DNA from: Culex pipiens pallens
Lineage: Eukaryota; Arthropoda; Insecta; Diptera; Culicidae
Assembly: GCF_016801865.2 (NCBI RefSeq)
Contig: NC_068939.1
Coordinates: forward strand, 181,938,034-182,002,033
Length of the DNA stretch: 64,000 bases
Direction: 5' to 3'
Shown here: piece by piece, positions 35,107-44,883 of the stretch
How positions within the stretch are numbered: the first letter of the stretch is position 1
Layout: each line of letters begins with the position of its first letter
The notes under the pieces: model-generated
Database searches by the model: none
Told to the model about the DNA's origin: nothing
Seen by the model: the letters and a program-made list of their open reading frames with translations, nothing else
Position numbers and translations under genes: made by a program

Positions 35107-35232
35107 CTCCTACAACCTGGACGAGCACCTTTTCAACGAGAACGCCAATCTGGAGATCCTGCAGATTCGGTGGCATCCGGCCTCGCCCACCGACTCCCAC
35201 ATCCTGGCCCTGCTTTCGGACAACTCGATTCG
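35107..35232 (+). CDS. Nup88: Nup88 internal exon 1 (beta-propeller part)
   Basis: Bounded by CTTTTCAG and GTACGG, and open throughout. It reads SYNLDEHLFNENANLE, then ILQIRWHPASPTDSHILALL and SDNSIR. The W-H-P-x-S-P-x-D-S-H plus S-D-N-x-I-R-x-Y pattern is characteristic of the N-terminal beta-propeller of nucleoporin Nup88 (Drosophila members only). Nup88 sits on the cytoplasmic face of the nuclear pore with Nup214 and helps control CRM1-dependent export. The exon begins in phase with one base carried over and ends with two bases (CG) that complete an arginine codon with the next exon. GC content and codon use stand out from the repeats on both sides. Confidence 0.8.
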
Positions 35233-35832
35233 GTACGGTTTTTGTCGTTTACTCAACACCCTCGTCAGCGAGGTTTTTCGGTTTTGAGCCGCTAGGATCA
35301 TTCACTCTGGGGGTCGTGTTAATTTATAAGATACATTCCCGCGCCAGGACTATTACGGTTTGTGTCCTCTCGTATGCGACAAGACTTGTTTGCTCTCTAA
35401 CCAGCATGAAAAGCCTAGGTCCTCATTTTCTCATTACTCCCAGGGAAGAGCAGTTCCTGCTGGGTTGGGCTTGGGCTAGGGCTAGGCTACTCCGTCTAGT
35501 CTGTCACGGTTGACCTAACCTCAAAAACCCGTCCGACCGCGGTCAACACCGTGGTCGCCGTCGTTTTCAATAATACCGCCTCTGATCCAGTTCCAAGGCT
35601 CAGACGACACGAAAAAGAGGAGAACCCCGGCCACAGAATCGCCACCATAAATATCAGAGCGGCCAACGCGGCCACCGAAACGACAAGAACAGCGTCGTCA
35701 AGTGGGTTCCCCGGACAGATTGTGTTCTTCGACTGCTTTCCCCTCCCTCCCTGCTAATCCCGCCGTACTGATGACGCTGAATTCAGAGGGGCAATAATAA
35801 TCAACATTCTTCTTGTTCGTCGTTCTTCCCAG
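35233..35832. other. Intron of the Nup88 gene
   Basis: A 600-bp GT...AG interval, GTACGG to CTTCCCAG. It is GC-rich with no reading frame of note. A segment around 35440-35560 (GGGCTTGGGCTAGGGCTAGG, GACCGCGGTCAACACCGTGG) is internally repetitive, and the interval may contain a short retroelement that I could not name. Confidence 0.65.
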
Positions 35833-36106
35833 GGTGTACGACGTGGACGCGCTGCGCCATGTGTGGCGTGTTGGTCCTTCGCCGTCGCTGGTCAACGGTG
35901 GCGCCGTCGCCACCACCTCAACCAAGGCGCCCCTCAGCACGTCCTCGCCGACGACCAGGTCTACCGCGAAGCTGGCCTATCTGAGCAGCCTCGGTGATAC
36001 GGCCGTTGATTTTGACATCGCACCGCCACGTGTGGTCAGCGGCGAAGCTGACCTGACGACGACCACGCTGGAGGACACTTCTTATTCCACGACAGGCGGT
36101 GGGCAT
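35833..36106 (+). CDS. Nup88: Nup88 internal exon 2 (beta-propeller part)
   Basis: Follows the acceptor CTTCCCAG and ends at CAT before GTGAGT. The frame carried over from the previous exon gives RVYDVDALRHVWRVG and then AYLSSLGDTAVDFDIAPP. The A-x-x-SLG-T/D-TAVDFD motif corresponds to the SLGETAVAFDFGP segment of vertebrate Nup88, directly after the IRIY motif, so order and spacing agree with the family. A serine/threonine-rich loop lies between the two motifs and another at the end. The exon ends in phase 0. No following exon was recognised before the end of the window, so the next intron is at least 28 kb or the gene is broken. Confidence 0.8.
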
Positions 36107-36857
36107 GTGAGTATGGGGTCACTCGTTTGATGGGGATGAGATATTTTTTTTTGTTGCGCGTTCCTGGTTTCATAAATCAAAGGCTCACACCTTGAGCGGA
36201 GAATCTGAAAGTTGATTACCGTTTGAGATTAATTACATTTCCAAGGCTGAAAATCTCTTTGTACTTGTTATATCAACAAGCTGCCAAGAATCTTTAAGAA
36301 AATATAATAAAAACTAACTTAATCCACCTACGTGGTTGATGCCTTCCTCACCACATTGTCACAGCAGAATATTTATTAAATACACTTCCAGAGTTTTTTT
36401 TTTAAAGGACCAATAAACCATTGTCTTTCATATGTTTATAAGACCTAATCAAAAAAAAACTCGAGACTTGGTTAGTGGCATTTTTTGGGCACTTACCATG
36501 GAATGATGTGATAGAAACACTTCCGTCATTTGTTTTACTGGATCATACCACAACCTTGCGTGAGTGCTCTAAGATCAATGATGAAAGACCATGATCAGTC
36601 TAACCTGGATAAGTAACGATATGTTGTTGTGTGTTAGTTGTAATCCTGAAAATAATAAAAAAAAAATAGTAAGTCGTCGTGATTGCGCTATCTTGCCACT
36701 TGCTAATATATATTTTTTAAGCTATGCGGTGTGGCAACCAGAATGATTTTTCGTTTCAAAAAAATATTATTGCGTTATCGGGTCACTCCTCTTTACCATT
36801 GCTTAATGCACAGAGTTATCAAAACTCTGTTCAATAACCAATGCCCGGGCTTGTGAC
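36107..36857. other. Nup88 intron start, unassigned
   Basis: AT-rich DNA between the Nup88 donor and the Helentron. It contains the dispersed ~48-bp motif at 36402-36450 and CCACCTACGTGGTTGATGCC near 36328, which I associate with mosquito interspersed repeats. No exon was seen. Confidence 0.5.
36402..36450 (-). repeat. Dispersed ~48-bp motif, copy 1
   Basis: AAAGGACCAATAAACCATTG followed by TCTTTCATATGTTTATAAGA and CCTAATC. Further copies lie at 54232-54268, 57714-57761 and 58701-58747, with a weaker one near 57066-57110. Confidence 0.7.
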
Positions 36858-37039
36858 CGGCAGTTAAGGTTCTCAATAATTTCTTTTTCAGGTACGATTA
36901 TCAATCAACAATTATTTTGATTACAATTACTGAGAACTAAAACTGGCAGAGTTACCCCGTTTTACCCCAACGACAATCATAGAAGACTTCAACTACACGG
37001 AGTACATTTTCCAGGTTCAGATTCTTCTTTACAGATGTC

Positions 37040-37200
37040 GTTTTTGAAGATTTCAGCCAACATGAATATTTCCATATTCGGCCTCTTCTAACGCGAAAGA
37101 CTTCAGCTAATATAGATTTTTATTCTATATTCAGCCTCTTCCGTTCAAAGTGTTATATTCAGCCTCTTCCTCTATACATTTGGGAAGACTTCAGCCAATA
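37040..37200. repeat. Helentron subterminal short repeats
   Basis: GAAGAYTTCAGCYAAYAT occurs at about 37047, 37101 and 37182, and ATATTCRGCCTCTTC at about 37074, 37127 and 37152. The two motifs are imperfect reverse complements, so pairs can form small hairpins. Tandem or inverted short repeats near one end are usual in Helitron-like elements. They lie 50-210 bp beyond the stop codon. Confidence 0.6.
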
Positions 37201-37248
37201 TAACTCGTAGAAATTTCTTGTGAAGTTTGATATTAATCGAGGTAAAAG

Positions 37249-40200
37249 TTATGCTGATGGTGTTCCAATTACATGAGCCAAATATTCTCGATGTTTTTGT
37301 GCCAAATCACGTTTAGCTATATTTTCAAAAGAAAATAATGTTGATCTACTTGTTGGGATTAGCACATCGTAATGTAATCCGTAATATTGCAAAACAATTG
37401 GTTTCTTGTGATTGTCGACGATAGGTAGAATTTCCATAGTGTACGGCATGTTTTCATCATGACAGTAAACATAGATAATTCTTTTCAAAAGAATGCATAA
37501 AGCCATCAATGAGTCTTGTATTCCCCATACTTTATCTGTACAACAAATTTTCAACAATTCTTTGAGTTTTTCACTTTCTGAAAATTCTGGGCCTACTTCC
37601 GAAAAGAATGGATCTTGTTGCAAATAATGGAAAAACTGCTTATATTTCCATACACATTCAAATGCTAGCATTCTTAAATCTTTGTGGAAGGCTTCAGATC
37701 CCGTTAATGCATAGGAAATAGCGTTGAATTGACAGTTTCCATCTGGGGTGATGTTAATTTTTCGAAAACCTTGAAGATCTTCTGAATTATGTAGATTTAC
37801 TCCCGATCTATTTCTCAAACATTGTTTGGTTAGTTTTAAGAATTTTGTACAATATTCGAGATGCAATTCAATTTCGCGATCATCACTTTCTTCATTGAAA
37901 TATTTCAATAAATGTAGCTGAAGATCGTCTACTGAGCTGTAACAAAAGTTGTCAAACACTAAGTTTTCGACTCTTGATTGAGTATCTAGCCATGTTATGA
38001 TCTGTTCAGATTTGTAGCAAGAACTAAAATCACTCCGGCAGACACAACTCATACAAAAGCTGTTTTTAAGAGATATATCATCATCCATTATAACTGGAGA
38101 CTCGATATTAGGTACTTTGTTATCGTTACCTTGATTTGCAATCACTGAAGATTTATTACCATTGACTATAGCGTAAATAGGCTTATGATCCGAGAAATAA
38201 CATTCATAAACTCCTGTTTCCAAAACATCTACATCTGAGAATATCACATCAAGTCTGGATCCTAAAACTGTGGTGCTTTCATTTGGCAACATTGCATCTC
38301 GCAAATTCCAGCTACTCATCATTGCATTAAATTGCTGAACTTGGTTACTGTTTACATCATTCAAATTGAAATTAAAATCACCCATAAGTATTAGAGGTTG
38401 GGCAATATCACCCTTGATTTGTTTAAGTGTACTATTAAAAGTCGAATGCTTTACTTTTGGTGATTTGTAGCCACTGATTATCGATATTCCATCAATAGAA
38501 ATATGGAACAAGTCAATGTGGCCTTCATAATTACGTTTGTTTTCATAAAATAAAAGTTTCCTATTCAAAACCCGAGCTCTTGCTCCTGACTTCACGAAAC
38601 ACATTACGCCTTTGGAAATATTTTTCTTCACATAAGCAGGTCGTGGAAATTCGTCTGAGCGATACAACATATCGAACTTTGGAATTTCAATATGATCACC
38701 AAAGGAAGTACCTGTTTCAGAAAAGATCAGCACATCACACCGTGTGTACCACTTGTCAGATAATATGTGCTCTAAACTTGTTTTAAGCGATTGTACGTTT
38801 AAATAAATAAAAACTAAACCGTTTGTTTCTGACAAATTGTTGAAAACCAAAGGCAATTCTCTTTCGGTTCGCATTCTTTGAACTTCATTAGAACTTAGCG
38901 TTAATGTATTGTTGCTTTTCATATTTCCTGGAAACTTTCCCAGAATGTATAATCCTTGGAGTGAAGTAACTCGACTTAATGCCACGTAAACAAGTTGACG
39001 AGTCAATCTAGAAGGTTTCCTGAAATCTAAACAAACACTATCATATGTTTGGCCTTGGCTCTTGTGAATTGTCAGAGCTTCACAAGCCACCATAGGAAAC
39101 TGGTCGCGAAAAGCATGATGATCTTTGGTGCGATAAACTGTCATCTGATACTTTTGTCTTGGTATTGGTGTCCATTTTAAATTCTTACCGAGTTTTTCCA
39201 TTCGTGTTTTATATTCCTTACGCTTTTCTCTTCCTACTCGATGATCACCAAAGTTGAGAAAAACTATCATAACTTTCCCTGAAACTGGATCACACTGTAT
39301 GTCTTCTAGTGTTCCAGTAGCTCCATTTACCAGTCCGTCAGAAACATTAAGGTTAGCTGTCAGCATGTACTTGATGCCCTTTTTGAAACGTAGAGTAAAC
39401 GGGTATCCACCACATTCTTTCGTTGGTTTTTTCCTGTAGAATTCTAGTTTCTTTTCTTTCTGTTGTGCACTTAGTTTTCCTGTAATTGTATCTATGGCAT
39501 CACACACTATCTCTACTTCATTTGATGCTTCAATTTTTTTATTGTTATAGTTTTCAACATCTGCGTTAGTGTAATAGAGTCGCATTACTTCATCCGGAAC
39601 TTGATTCTCTTGCACCTCTCGGGTTCTCAATAACTCGATGTCCTCGGTTGTCATATTTCCAGCGGCAAAGTTGTTAAGAGCACAAACAAAATTCAAATCA
39701 CCCTTTTGCCGCATAACTTCTGTGAGTTCATAGAAGTAAAATTCTTCCCATAGCGAAGATCTATCCATCCTTAACAAGCTTTGCTTGGGAGTGGTGAAAA
39801 TAAGCGCGTCTTTTACTGGAGGTAACTGATTATTATCTCCGAGTAGAAGGACTGAAAGTCCACCAAAACTTTCGTTTACTCCAGTTATTTGTCGACATCT
39901 AGTGTCAATTCTACTGAAGGTAGTACTTCCAACCATAGATATTTCGTCAATAATAATAAGCTTGCAATGTAACAATTGAAGGCGCAAATTATGCGCAGCT
40001 TCTGCTGGCAAATCAGGCATATTTGCATTTTCTTGTAAAGGTAGGGAAAATGCTGAATGTAAAGTGTTTCCTCCTATCAAAAATGCAGCTTTTCCTGAAA
40101 ATGCAGTTAACAGCACCTTCACAGAGTCAAAGTTTTGATGTGCTTTGACCCCAACTTCATATTCAAGGTGATATGAAATTAACTGGTACAATGTTTTGAT

Positions 40201-43200
40201 AACCATACTCTTACCAACTCCAGCAGATCCAGAAATAAATATTCTGAGTGGAAGCTTCCCGACCCGGAAGCATTTGTAAACGTGCATAACAATTTCCTTT
40301 TGTCGAACATTAAGTTTGTTCAATAACTCCATCACTTTTTGTTTATCTACTCTAGGCGGTGCACTATAGCTGAACGGAATGTCATTCTTGGGGCGATCCA
40401 TTCCAATCTCCACAAAAAGATCTACTTCTTGATCTTTTGGAAGATTATCAGCTTCAAACTCTGCTATTTCCTCTTCTTCAAGTAACTTTCTGTTTCTATT
40501 CGCTTGCTCTATCGCCTCCTCGAATTCTTCACTTGCCAAAGCGAATATTTTGGAACGATTTGTTTCAATTTCATTCACATTTTCAGTGTATTTTTCGAAC
40601 CAGTTAACCGATTCAATTTCCTCGTCCTCATTACGCCATGGAAGGAATAAGAGCAGTTTTTCTCGATAGTAGTCATCTGGTTTTTGTTCGCGATTATAAC
40701 GGACAAAGCGTATGACTCGAGGTTTGACTCGTCGTTTTATACCATCTTCAGTTTCTTCTGTCTCATCGTCTTCAGATTGTGGTTCGCAGTCCAAATTTTT
40801 ATCCGGACGCCGTTTGTTCGGAGTGCGAAATATGTAGGCAGCAAATTCTGCCAAACACACTCCATCCAAACCTTTGCGCTCTGCATAGTGCGTTATGATA
40901 TCTTTTCCACAAATTTCGGTTGAATCTGGATCCATAGCTTCGAGTTCTTTGGCAGATTTTAGAAAAACCACTCTATCTTCCTTCTTACTCGTGTTGATAA
41001 AGATAGAACCAACATGGAAGCGTGTAAGAGGAATTCCTAGACAGTAGTAAACGGCTTCCCACGTAGACATCAAGTGACAGTTCAGGAACTTGCTAGTCAA
41101 TTTACGCATTTGTTCCTTTACACTGACGTTTCCCTTGTCTAGTTCTTCTTGAACACTCTTTAATGCTTTGGAAAGACCAGATTCAGGCTTGGCTACGTAA
41201 TCAACAATATATTGTGCTGTCTGGTACTTATCTAAAATGTATTGCACATCAATGTTTGATTCGACCAAGTTAAGGAGCTTCGTATTGTATGAGTTAATAT
41301 CCACGTCACAGCTTCTTCGTTCGGGAATAATTTTCGGTCTGTCAATAGCACATCTTACTGCTGCTTCATACTGTTCATAAGTTATATCCAACTCGTGTAA
41401 TACGTCTTCAAAATCTCTGTAAACACGTTCTTTGCTGCTGTAAATGCATTCCATGAGGTCCTTGATTTTCATCAAATCTGCCTTCACTTCCTCAGTTTTT
41501 TCTTCTTTAGAAAGAGGAGCCAGAATTTTTGTACGCGGAAACATAAATTTCGGAACGCCGAACCGACAAGTATTCTTATTTTTCCTTCCTTTACTGCAGG
41601 TGTCCATATGCTTGTGGCGTAGAAATTTGCAGTTTGGATTCTTCTCATCAAATTGACATGTAGTGTGTTTATTAGCAAATTCTGCACACGCTGTCCATGT
41701 TCCTTGATTCTCTGGATCAAATTTTGGAGCTTCCTTGAACCAAAACAAACAATGGTCATGTGGAGTTCCTCTTTGCTGGAATTCACGTCTTTCAAAACTG
41801 TCAATCAGAGTTAATCCTTTGAAAATACCGTTTGGGTCTTTAATTGCTTTCACAATGTTTTTCATCTTATTATCGTAATACATTGCTGCAAACACTGGGT
41901 TGTCATTGACCAGTTTAGCTCTTTCTTGATAAGGCAGCATAAGAGCCTCATCTGGTGTAACTGTAACACCTGTTGTTCGTTCCACCAAAGCTTGTAATAG
42001 TTCTGGACATTGTGTTTCAATAAACGATAAAGTAATGAAAAACGTCGGTGGTCCATTTTGAGCAATATGAGCAAAAAGTTCTTTCTTCTTCTTTTCCATA
42101 TATGATGGCGAACATCGATTGTTCTGCATGCATTTCCAGCTGTCGTTGTGGTCTTTCAAACCGAATGCTGATTCCAGAGCTTGCACGGCTGTGAAGCCAC
42201 CAGCTATAGTCTTTTTCCTACAACTGGTTGTCACAGAATTTTTGCAATCATTGAGCAACTTGGCCTTAGCAAGATAAAGGACACGTTCCGGCGATAGTTT
42301 GCTATTATGATACCGTATTTCCCACTTAATAGTATCCGAGAGCGAAATATTTTTATCCTCGAGGTTGCGCCGCCTTCCTTCAAAAATTTCGGGAAATGAC
42401 AAGTATTCAATGTCGGGATTCATGTGCGCCGATTCGGGCCTTTTGTTCTGTCCAGGAGCAAGAACTAATGTCTTGTTCCTTTTGGTCTCTTCATTGGTCG
42501 TTAGATGTTTCTGCATCTCTGCTACAATTTCGTTAAAATCAATCAAGAGACAATTCTCATCTTCTCCCTCGAATTTTCTATAGTATTCATCAGCATCATC
42601 CATTTCATCGTATTCATCTATTTCTGCATTTTCATTTGGACATTCTGGTGTAGCTTCTTGATTGGCATCAACAAATTTAAATTTTATTCCGTATTCTTGA
42701 TACAGCTCCGAATTCTGCAAAACTTGAGCCGCTTCTTTAAGGTAATCCATACGAACCAGTCCTTGTAAAAAATTGCTGCTATGCTCCTTACTTCTCTTCA
42801 ACTCAACCGCAACCACTTGAGCTGTGCTTCCTGCTCTAGGAAGTTCACTGAACACTTCATTAACATCCACAGGGACATGAACGGCATTACCTTTCATGCC
42901 TTTCTGTGGATTAGAACCGCGATGTGACAAGGTGACAATTTTGACAAAAGGTATATAAGGAGCCAATAATCTCAGCTCAAGATCATTAAGTCTTGTAATG
43001 ACATCGGACACTGGAGGCAATTTCAATCCATTAGAACTGGATAACTTTGGTACCTTTCCCTGTTTGATGTACCTAATACAAGTATGGCACATGAAGTTGT
43101 TACGAGAACGGTTAAAATAATTCAATATTCTATGAATCACTACTTCTTCAGGGGAAACAATATTGCTCTTATTTGAAAAGCTACTTACCACTGATCCCCT

Positions 43201-44442
43201 TGTTACTTTTACTACTCCTCTTTCGAAGAATCTGCCTTCACAGCACGAACAAACGAAGCACGGAAGCTGCTTCCTACTTTTGATACATCTGAGCATAACA
43301 ACTGAATGAGGATCATTTGAATGATTTTGGTAGTAATTGTATACCAAATTTCGGTGATACGTTACTTCGCTGGCTCGTTCCACACGCTTTGCCAGGGCAT
43401 TTCGTTGTCTTTCAGTCGCGGCATAATTATCTTCATCTCTGGTTTCTTTCATTCGAATTTTATTTTGCTGTTTCTCAGGTTCGGAATAGTCCTTAGTTTT
43501 CCGTTTTTCTTCCATATACTGTCTCTTTTGTTGATTTTCTCCTTCAACATACACTGGATCAGCTCTGCGTTCCTGTATACGTAACAAATTTTTCTGGTTT
43601 TCTGGTTCGGAATAAGTTTTGTCTTTTCGAATTTCTCGCATTAGGAGTCTGTTTTGTTCTCTTTTTGATTCAGAGTATTCCTCATTGGACCGCACATCCC
43701 GCATGTGAAGAACTTTTTGTTGATTTTCTGCTTCAACATACTCTGGTTCAGATCTCCGTTTTTCTTCCATGTGTCGTCTTTTTTGTTGATTTTCTCCTTC
43801 AACATACACTGGATCAGCTCTGCGTTTCTGTATACGTAACAAATTTTTCTGGTTTTCTGGTTCGGAATAAGTTTTGTCTTTTCGAATTTCTCGCATTTGG
43901 AGTCTGTTTTGTTCTCTTTTTGATTCAGCGTATTCCTCATTGGACCGCACATCCCGCATGTGAAGAACTTTTTGTCGATTTTCTGCTTCAACATACTCCG
44001 GTTCAGATCTCCGTTTTTCTTCCATGAGCCGTCTTTTTTGTTGATTTTCTTCTTTAACGAACAACTCATTTCTTCTCAATCTTTTGACTCTCTCGTTATT
44101 CTTCATGTTTTCGTTGGTTTTGAATTCAGGATTTTCACGCAATAATTTTATTCTTTTAGCATTTTTATTTTTTTCCGTCTCTGAATAATTTTCTTGTGTA
44201 CCTTTGAGGGTTCCGTCGTGTCGTCGCTTGTTCTGAATTCTTTCCCTGTTTGTTTCCAGTTCTTTTAGTCTGTAATTTTTATCTAGTCGCTTAGTACGCA
44301 TATATTCACGATTTGTTTTCACCGGCAATGTATCGATAACCTCAGGTTCAGGCTTAGGTGTGTTATCGCGTTTAAATTTTCTATTATAAACACGCTTATC
44401 ACGCGCCTTTTCGTTCGTAGACTTCTTCTTAGTTTTGGGCAT
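37249..44442 (-). CDS. Helentron replicase: Rep, helicase, endonuclease, OTU
   Basis: A 2397-codon frame with no interruption. ATG at 44440-44442 is preceded in frame by TGA seven codons upstream, fixing the start, and a TTTGTTTCAG acceptor-like sequence lies just before it. Domains in order: residues about 60-345, a basic charged segment of repeated EPEYVEAENQQKxxxMR units; 395-460, cysteine pairs (CFVCSCC, CHTC) resembling zinc fingers; 700-1150, HUH Rep nuclease with HDH at 895-897 and the tyrosine pair Y1078/Y1082 (AQYIVDYVAK); about 1385-1840, PIF1-like SF1 helicase with Walker A GSAGVGKS at 1405-1412, IIIDEIS near 1497, QGQTYDS near 1797 and VALSRV near 1820; about 1870-2095, exonuclease-endonuclease-phosphatase (AP-endonuclease-like) domain with LNVQS, MGDFNFN and SDHKP; about 2225-2365, OTU cysteine protease with DGNCQFNA and a late GLHYD histidine. 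The order Rep-helicase-endonuclease defines Helentrons. All catalytic motifs examined look intact, so the element may be autonomous or recently active. The Rep nicks and rejoins single strands, and the helicase unwinds. The roles of the endonuclease and OTU domains are not established. Confidence 0.9.
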   Translation of the reverse strand: MPKTKKKSTNEKARDKRVYNRKFKRDNTPKPEPEVIDTLPVKTNREYMRTKRLDKNYRLKELETNRERIQNKRRHDGTLKGTQENYSETEKNKNAKRIKLLRENPEFKTNENMKNNERVKRLRRNELFVKEENQQKRRLMEEKRRSEPEYVEAENRQKVLHMRDVRSNEEYAESKREQNRLQMREIRKDKTYSEPENQKNLLRIQKRRADPVYVEGENQQKRRHMEEKRRSEPEYVEAENQQKVLHMRDVRSNEEYSESKREQNRLLMREIRKDKTYSEPENQKNLLRIQERRADPVYVEGENQQKRQYMEEKRKTKDYSEPEKQQNKIRMKETRDEDNYAATERQRNALAKRVERASEVTYHRNLVYNYYQNHSNDPHSVVMLRCIKSRKQLPCFVCSCCEGRFFERGVVKVTRGSVVSSFSNKSNIVSPEEVVIHRILNYFNRSRNNFMCHTCIRYIKQGKVPKLSSSNGLKLPPVSDVITRLNDLELRLLAPYIPFVKIVTLSHRGSNPQKGMKGNAVHVPVDVNEVFSELPRAGSTAQVVAVELKRSKEHSSNFLQGLVRMDYLKEAAQVLQNSELYQEYGIKFKFVDANQEATPECPNENAEIDEYDEMDDADEYYRKFEGEDENCLLIDFNEIVAEMQKHLTTNEETKRNKTLVLAPGQNKRPESAHMNPDIEYLSFPEIFEGRRRNLEDKNISLSDTIKWEIRYHNSKLSPERVLYLAKAKLLNDCKNSVTTSCRKKTIAGGFTAVQALESAFGLKDHNDSWKCMQNNRCSPSYMEKKKKELFAHIAQNGPPTFFITLSFIETQCPELLQALVERTTGVTVTPDEALMLPYQERAKLVNDNPVFAAMYYDNKMKNIVKAIKDPNGIFKGLTLIDSFERREFQQRGTPHDHCLFWFKEAPKFDPENQGTWTACAEFANKHTTCQFDEKNPNCKFLRHKHMDTCSKGRKNKNTCRFGVPKFMFPRTKILAPLSKEEKTEEVKADLMKIKDLMECIYSSKERVYRDFEDVLHELDITYEQYEAAVRCAIDRPKIIPERRSCDVDINSYNTKLLNLVESNIDVQYILDKYQTAQYIVDYVAKPESGLSKALKSVQEELDKGNVSVKEQMRKLTSKFLNCHLMSTWEAVYYCLGIPLTRFHVGSIFINTSKKEDRVVFLKSAKELEAMDPDSTEICGKDIITHYAERKGLDGVCLAEFAAYIFRTPNKRRPDKNLDCEPQSEDDETEETEDGIKRRVKPRVIRFVRYNREQKPDDYYREKLLLFLPWRNEDEEIESVNWFEKYTENVNEIETNRSKIFALASEEFEEAIEQANRNRKLLEEEEIAEFEADNLPKDQEVDLFVEIGMDRPKNDIPFSYSAPPRVDKQKVMELLNKLNVRQKEIVMHVYKCFRVGKLPLRIFISGSAGVGKSMVIKTLYQLISYHLEYEVGVKAHQNFDSVKVLLTAFSGKAAFLIGGNTLHSAFSLPLQENANMPDLPAEAAHNLRLQLLHCKLIIIDEISMVGSTTFSRIDTRCRQITGVNESFGGLSVLLLGDNNQLPPVKDALIFTTPKQSLLRMDRSSLWEEFYFYELTEVMRQKGDLNFVCALNNFAAGNMTTEDIELLRTREVQENQVPDEVMRLYYTNADVENYNNKKIEASNEVEIVCDAIDTITGKLSAQQKEKKLEFYRKKPTKECGGYPFTLRFKKGIKYMLTANLNVSDGLVNGATGTLEDIQCDPVSGKVMIVFLNFGDHRVGREKRKEYKTRMEKLGKNLKWTPIPRQKYQMTVYRTKDHHAFRDQFPMVACEALTIHKSQGQTYDSVCLDFRKPSRLTRQLVYVALSRVTSLQGLYILGKFPGNMKSNNTLTLSSNEVQRMRTERELPLVFNNLSETNGLVFIYLNVQSLKTSLEHILSDKWYTRCDVLIFSETGTSFGDHIEIPKFDMLYRSDEFPRPAYVKKNISKGVMCFVKSGARARVLNRKLLFYENKRNYEGHIDLFHISIDGISIISGYKSPKVKHSTFNSTLKQIKGDIAQPLILMGDFNFNLNDVNSNQVQQFNAMMSSWNLRDAMLPNESTTVLGSRLDVIFSDVDVLETGVYECYFSDHKPIYAIVNGNKSSVIANQGNDNKVPNIESPVIMDDDISLKNSFCMSCVCRSDFSSCYKSEQIITWLDTQSRVENLVFDNFCYSSVDDLQLHLLKYFNEESDDREIELHLEYCTKFLKLTKQCLRNRSGVNLHNSEDLQGFRKINITPDGNCQFNAISYALTGSEAFHKDLRMLAFECVWKYKQFFHYLQQDPFFSEVGPEFSESEKLKELLKICCTDKVWGIQDSLMALCILLKRIIYVYCHDENMPYTMEILPIVDNHKKPIVLQYYGLHYDVLIPTSRSTLFSFENIAKRDLAQKHREYLAHVIGTPSA

Positions 44443-44883
44443 CTTGATGTTTCCTGAAACAAATCAAAAGCACAAAACTCTTAAATCTGAAAATTAAAAA
44501 CGCGCTGACAGCAGATAAATCATATGGTAGTTTTCTAGATTCTATGCAAGTTTTTTTTTCGATATTTTCAATATTGTATTTTTATTTATTTGGAGGAAAC
44601 TTTATCCATGCATTTTTTTATGTTAAAACGCCTTTTTGAATAATATGTTTTTCTACAAAATGGGCATGTGATCCGATGACACCGAGAAAAACCATTTTTT
44701 TTAATTAAAGCTTTAAATGGCTGTACTTTACCAGTTTGCAGGGCTGCTTTTCCTTCATATAATATTTTTGAATTGCAGTAATGTACATTTTTTTGTCTTG
44801 AAAACGGTACTCTATCTTAAAAATAGTGCTGCCACTTTCGATTGCAATATTGATTATACATTAGAGTGACAAACAAGGACATC
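44443..44883. other. Helentron upstream side and spacer, unassigned
   Basis: AT-rich sequence before the replicase start. The Helentron end and any promoter must lie here, but no TATA element, hairpin or terminal motif could be assigned with confidence. Confidence 0.45.

Larger units (their letters stand above)
36858..44470 (-). mobile_element. Helentron (Helitron-like rolling-circle transposon)
   Basis: The element consists of the replicase gene at 37249-44442 plus short non-coding ends. On the side after the gene there is a hairpin (36858-36880 with 36926-36949, GGCAGTTAAGGTTCTC facing GAGAACTAAAACTGGC) and a set of short subterminal repeats at 37040-37200. The exact ends are not determined: Helentrons lack the clear TC...CTRR ends of canonical Helitrons, and I could not see a target site. 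It lies within the putative Nup88 intron, in the opposite orientation. Confidence 0.75.

Noticed and set aside
43321..44145. Plus-strand and alternative minus-strand frames opposite the Helentron N-terminus
   Set aside because: They are shadows of the charged repeat segment of the real frame and lack independent support.
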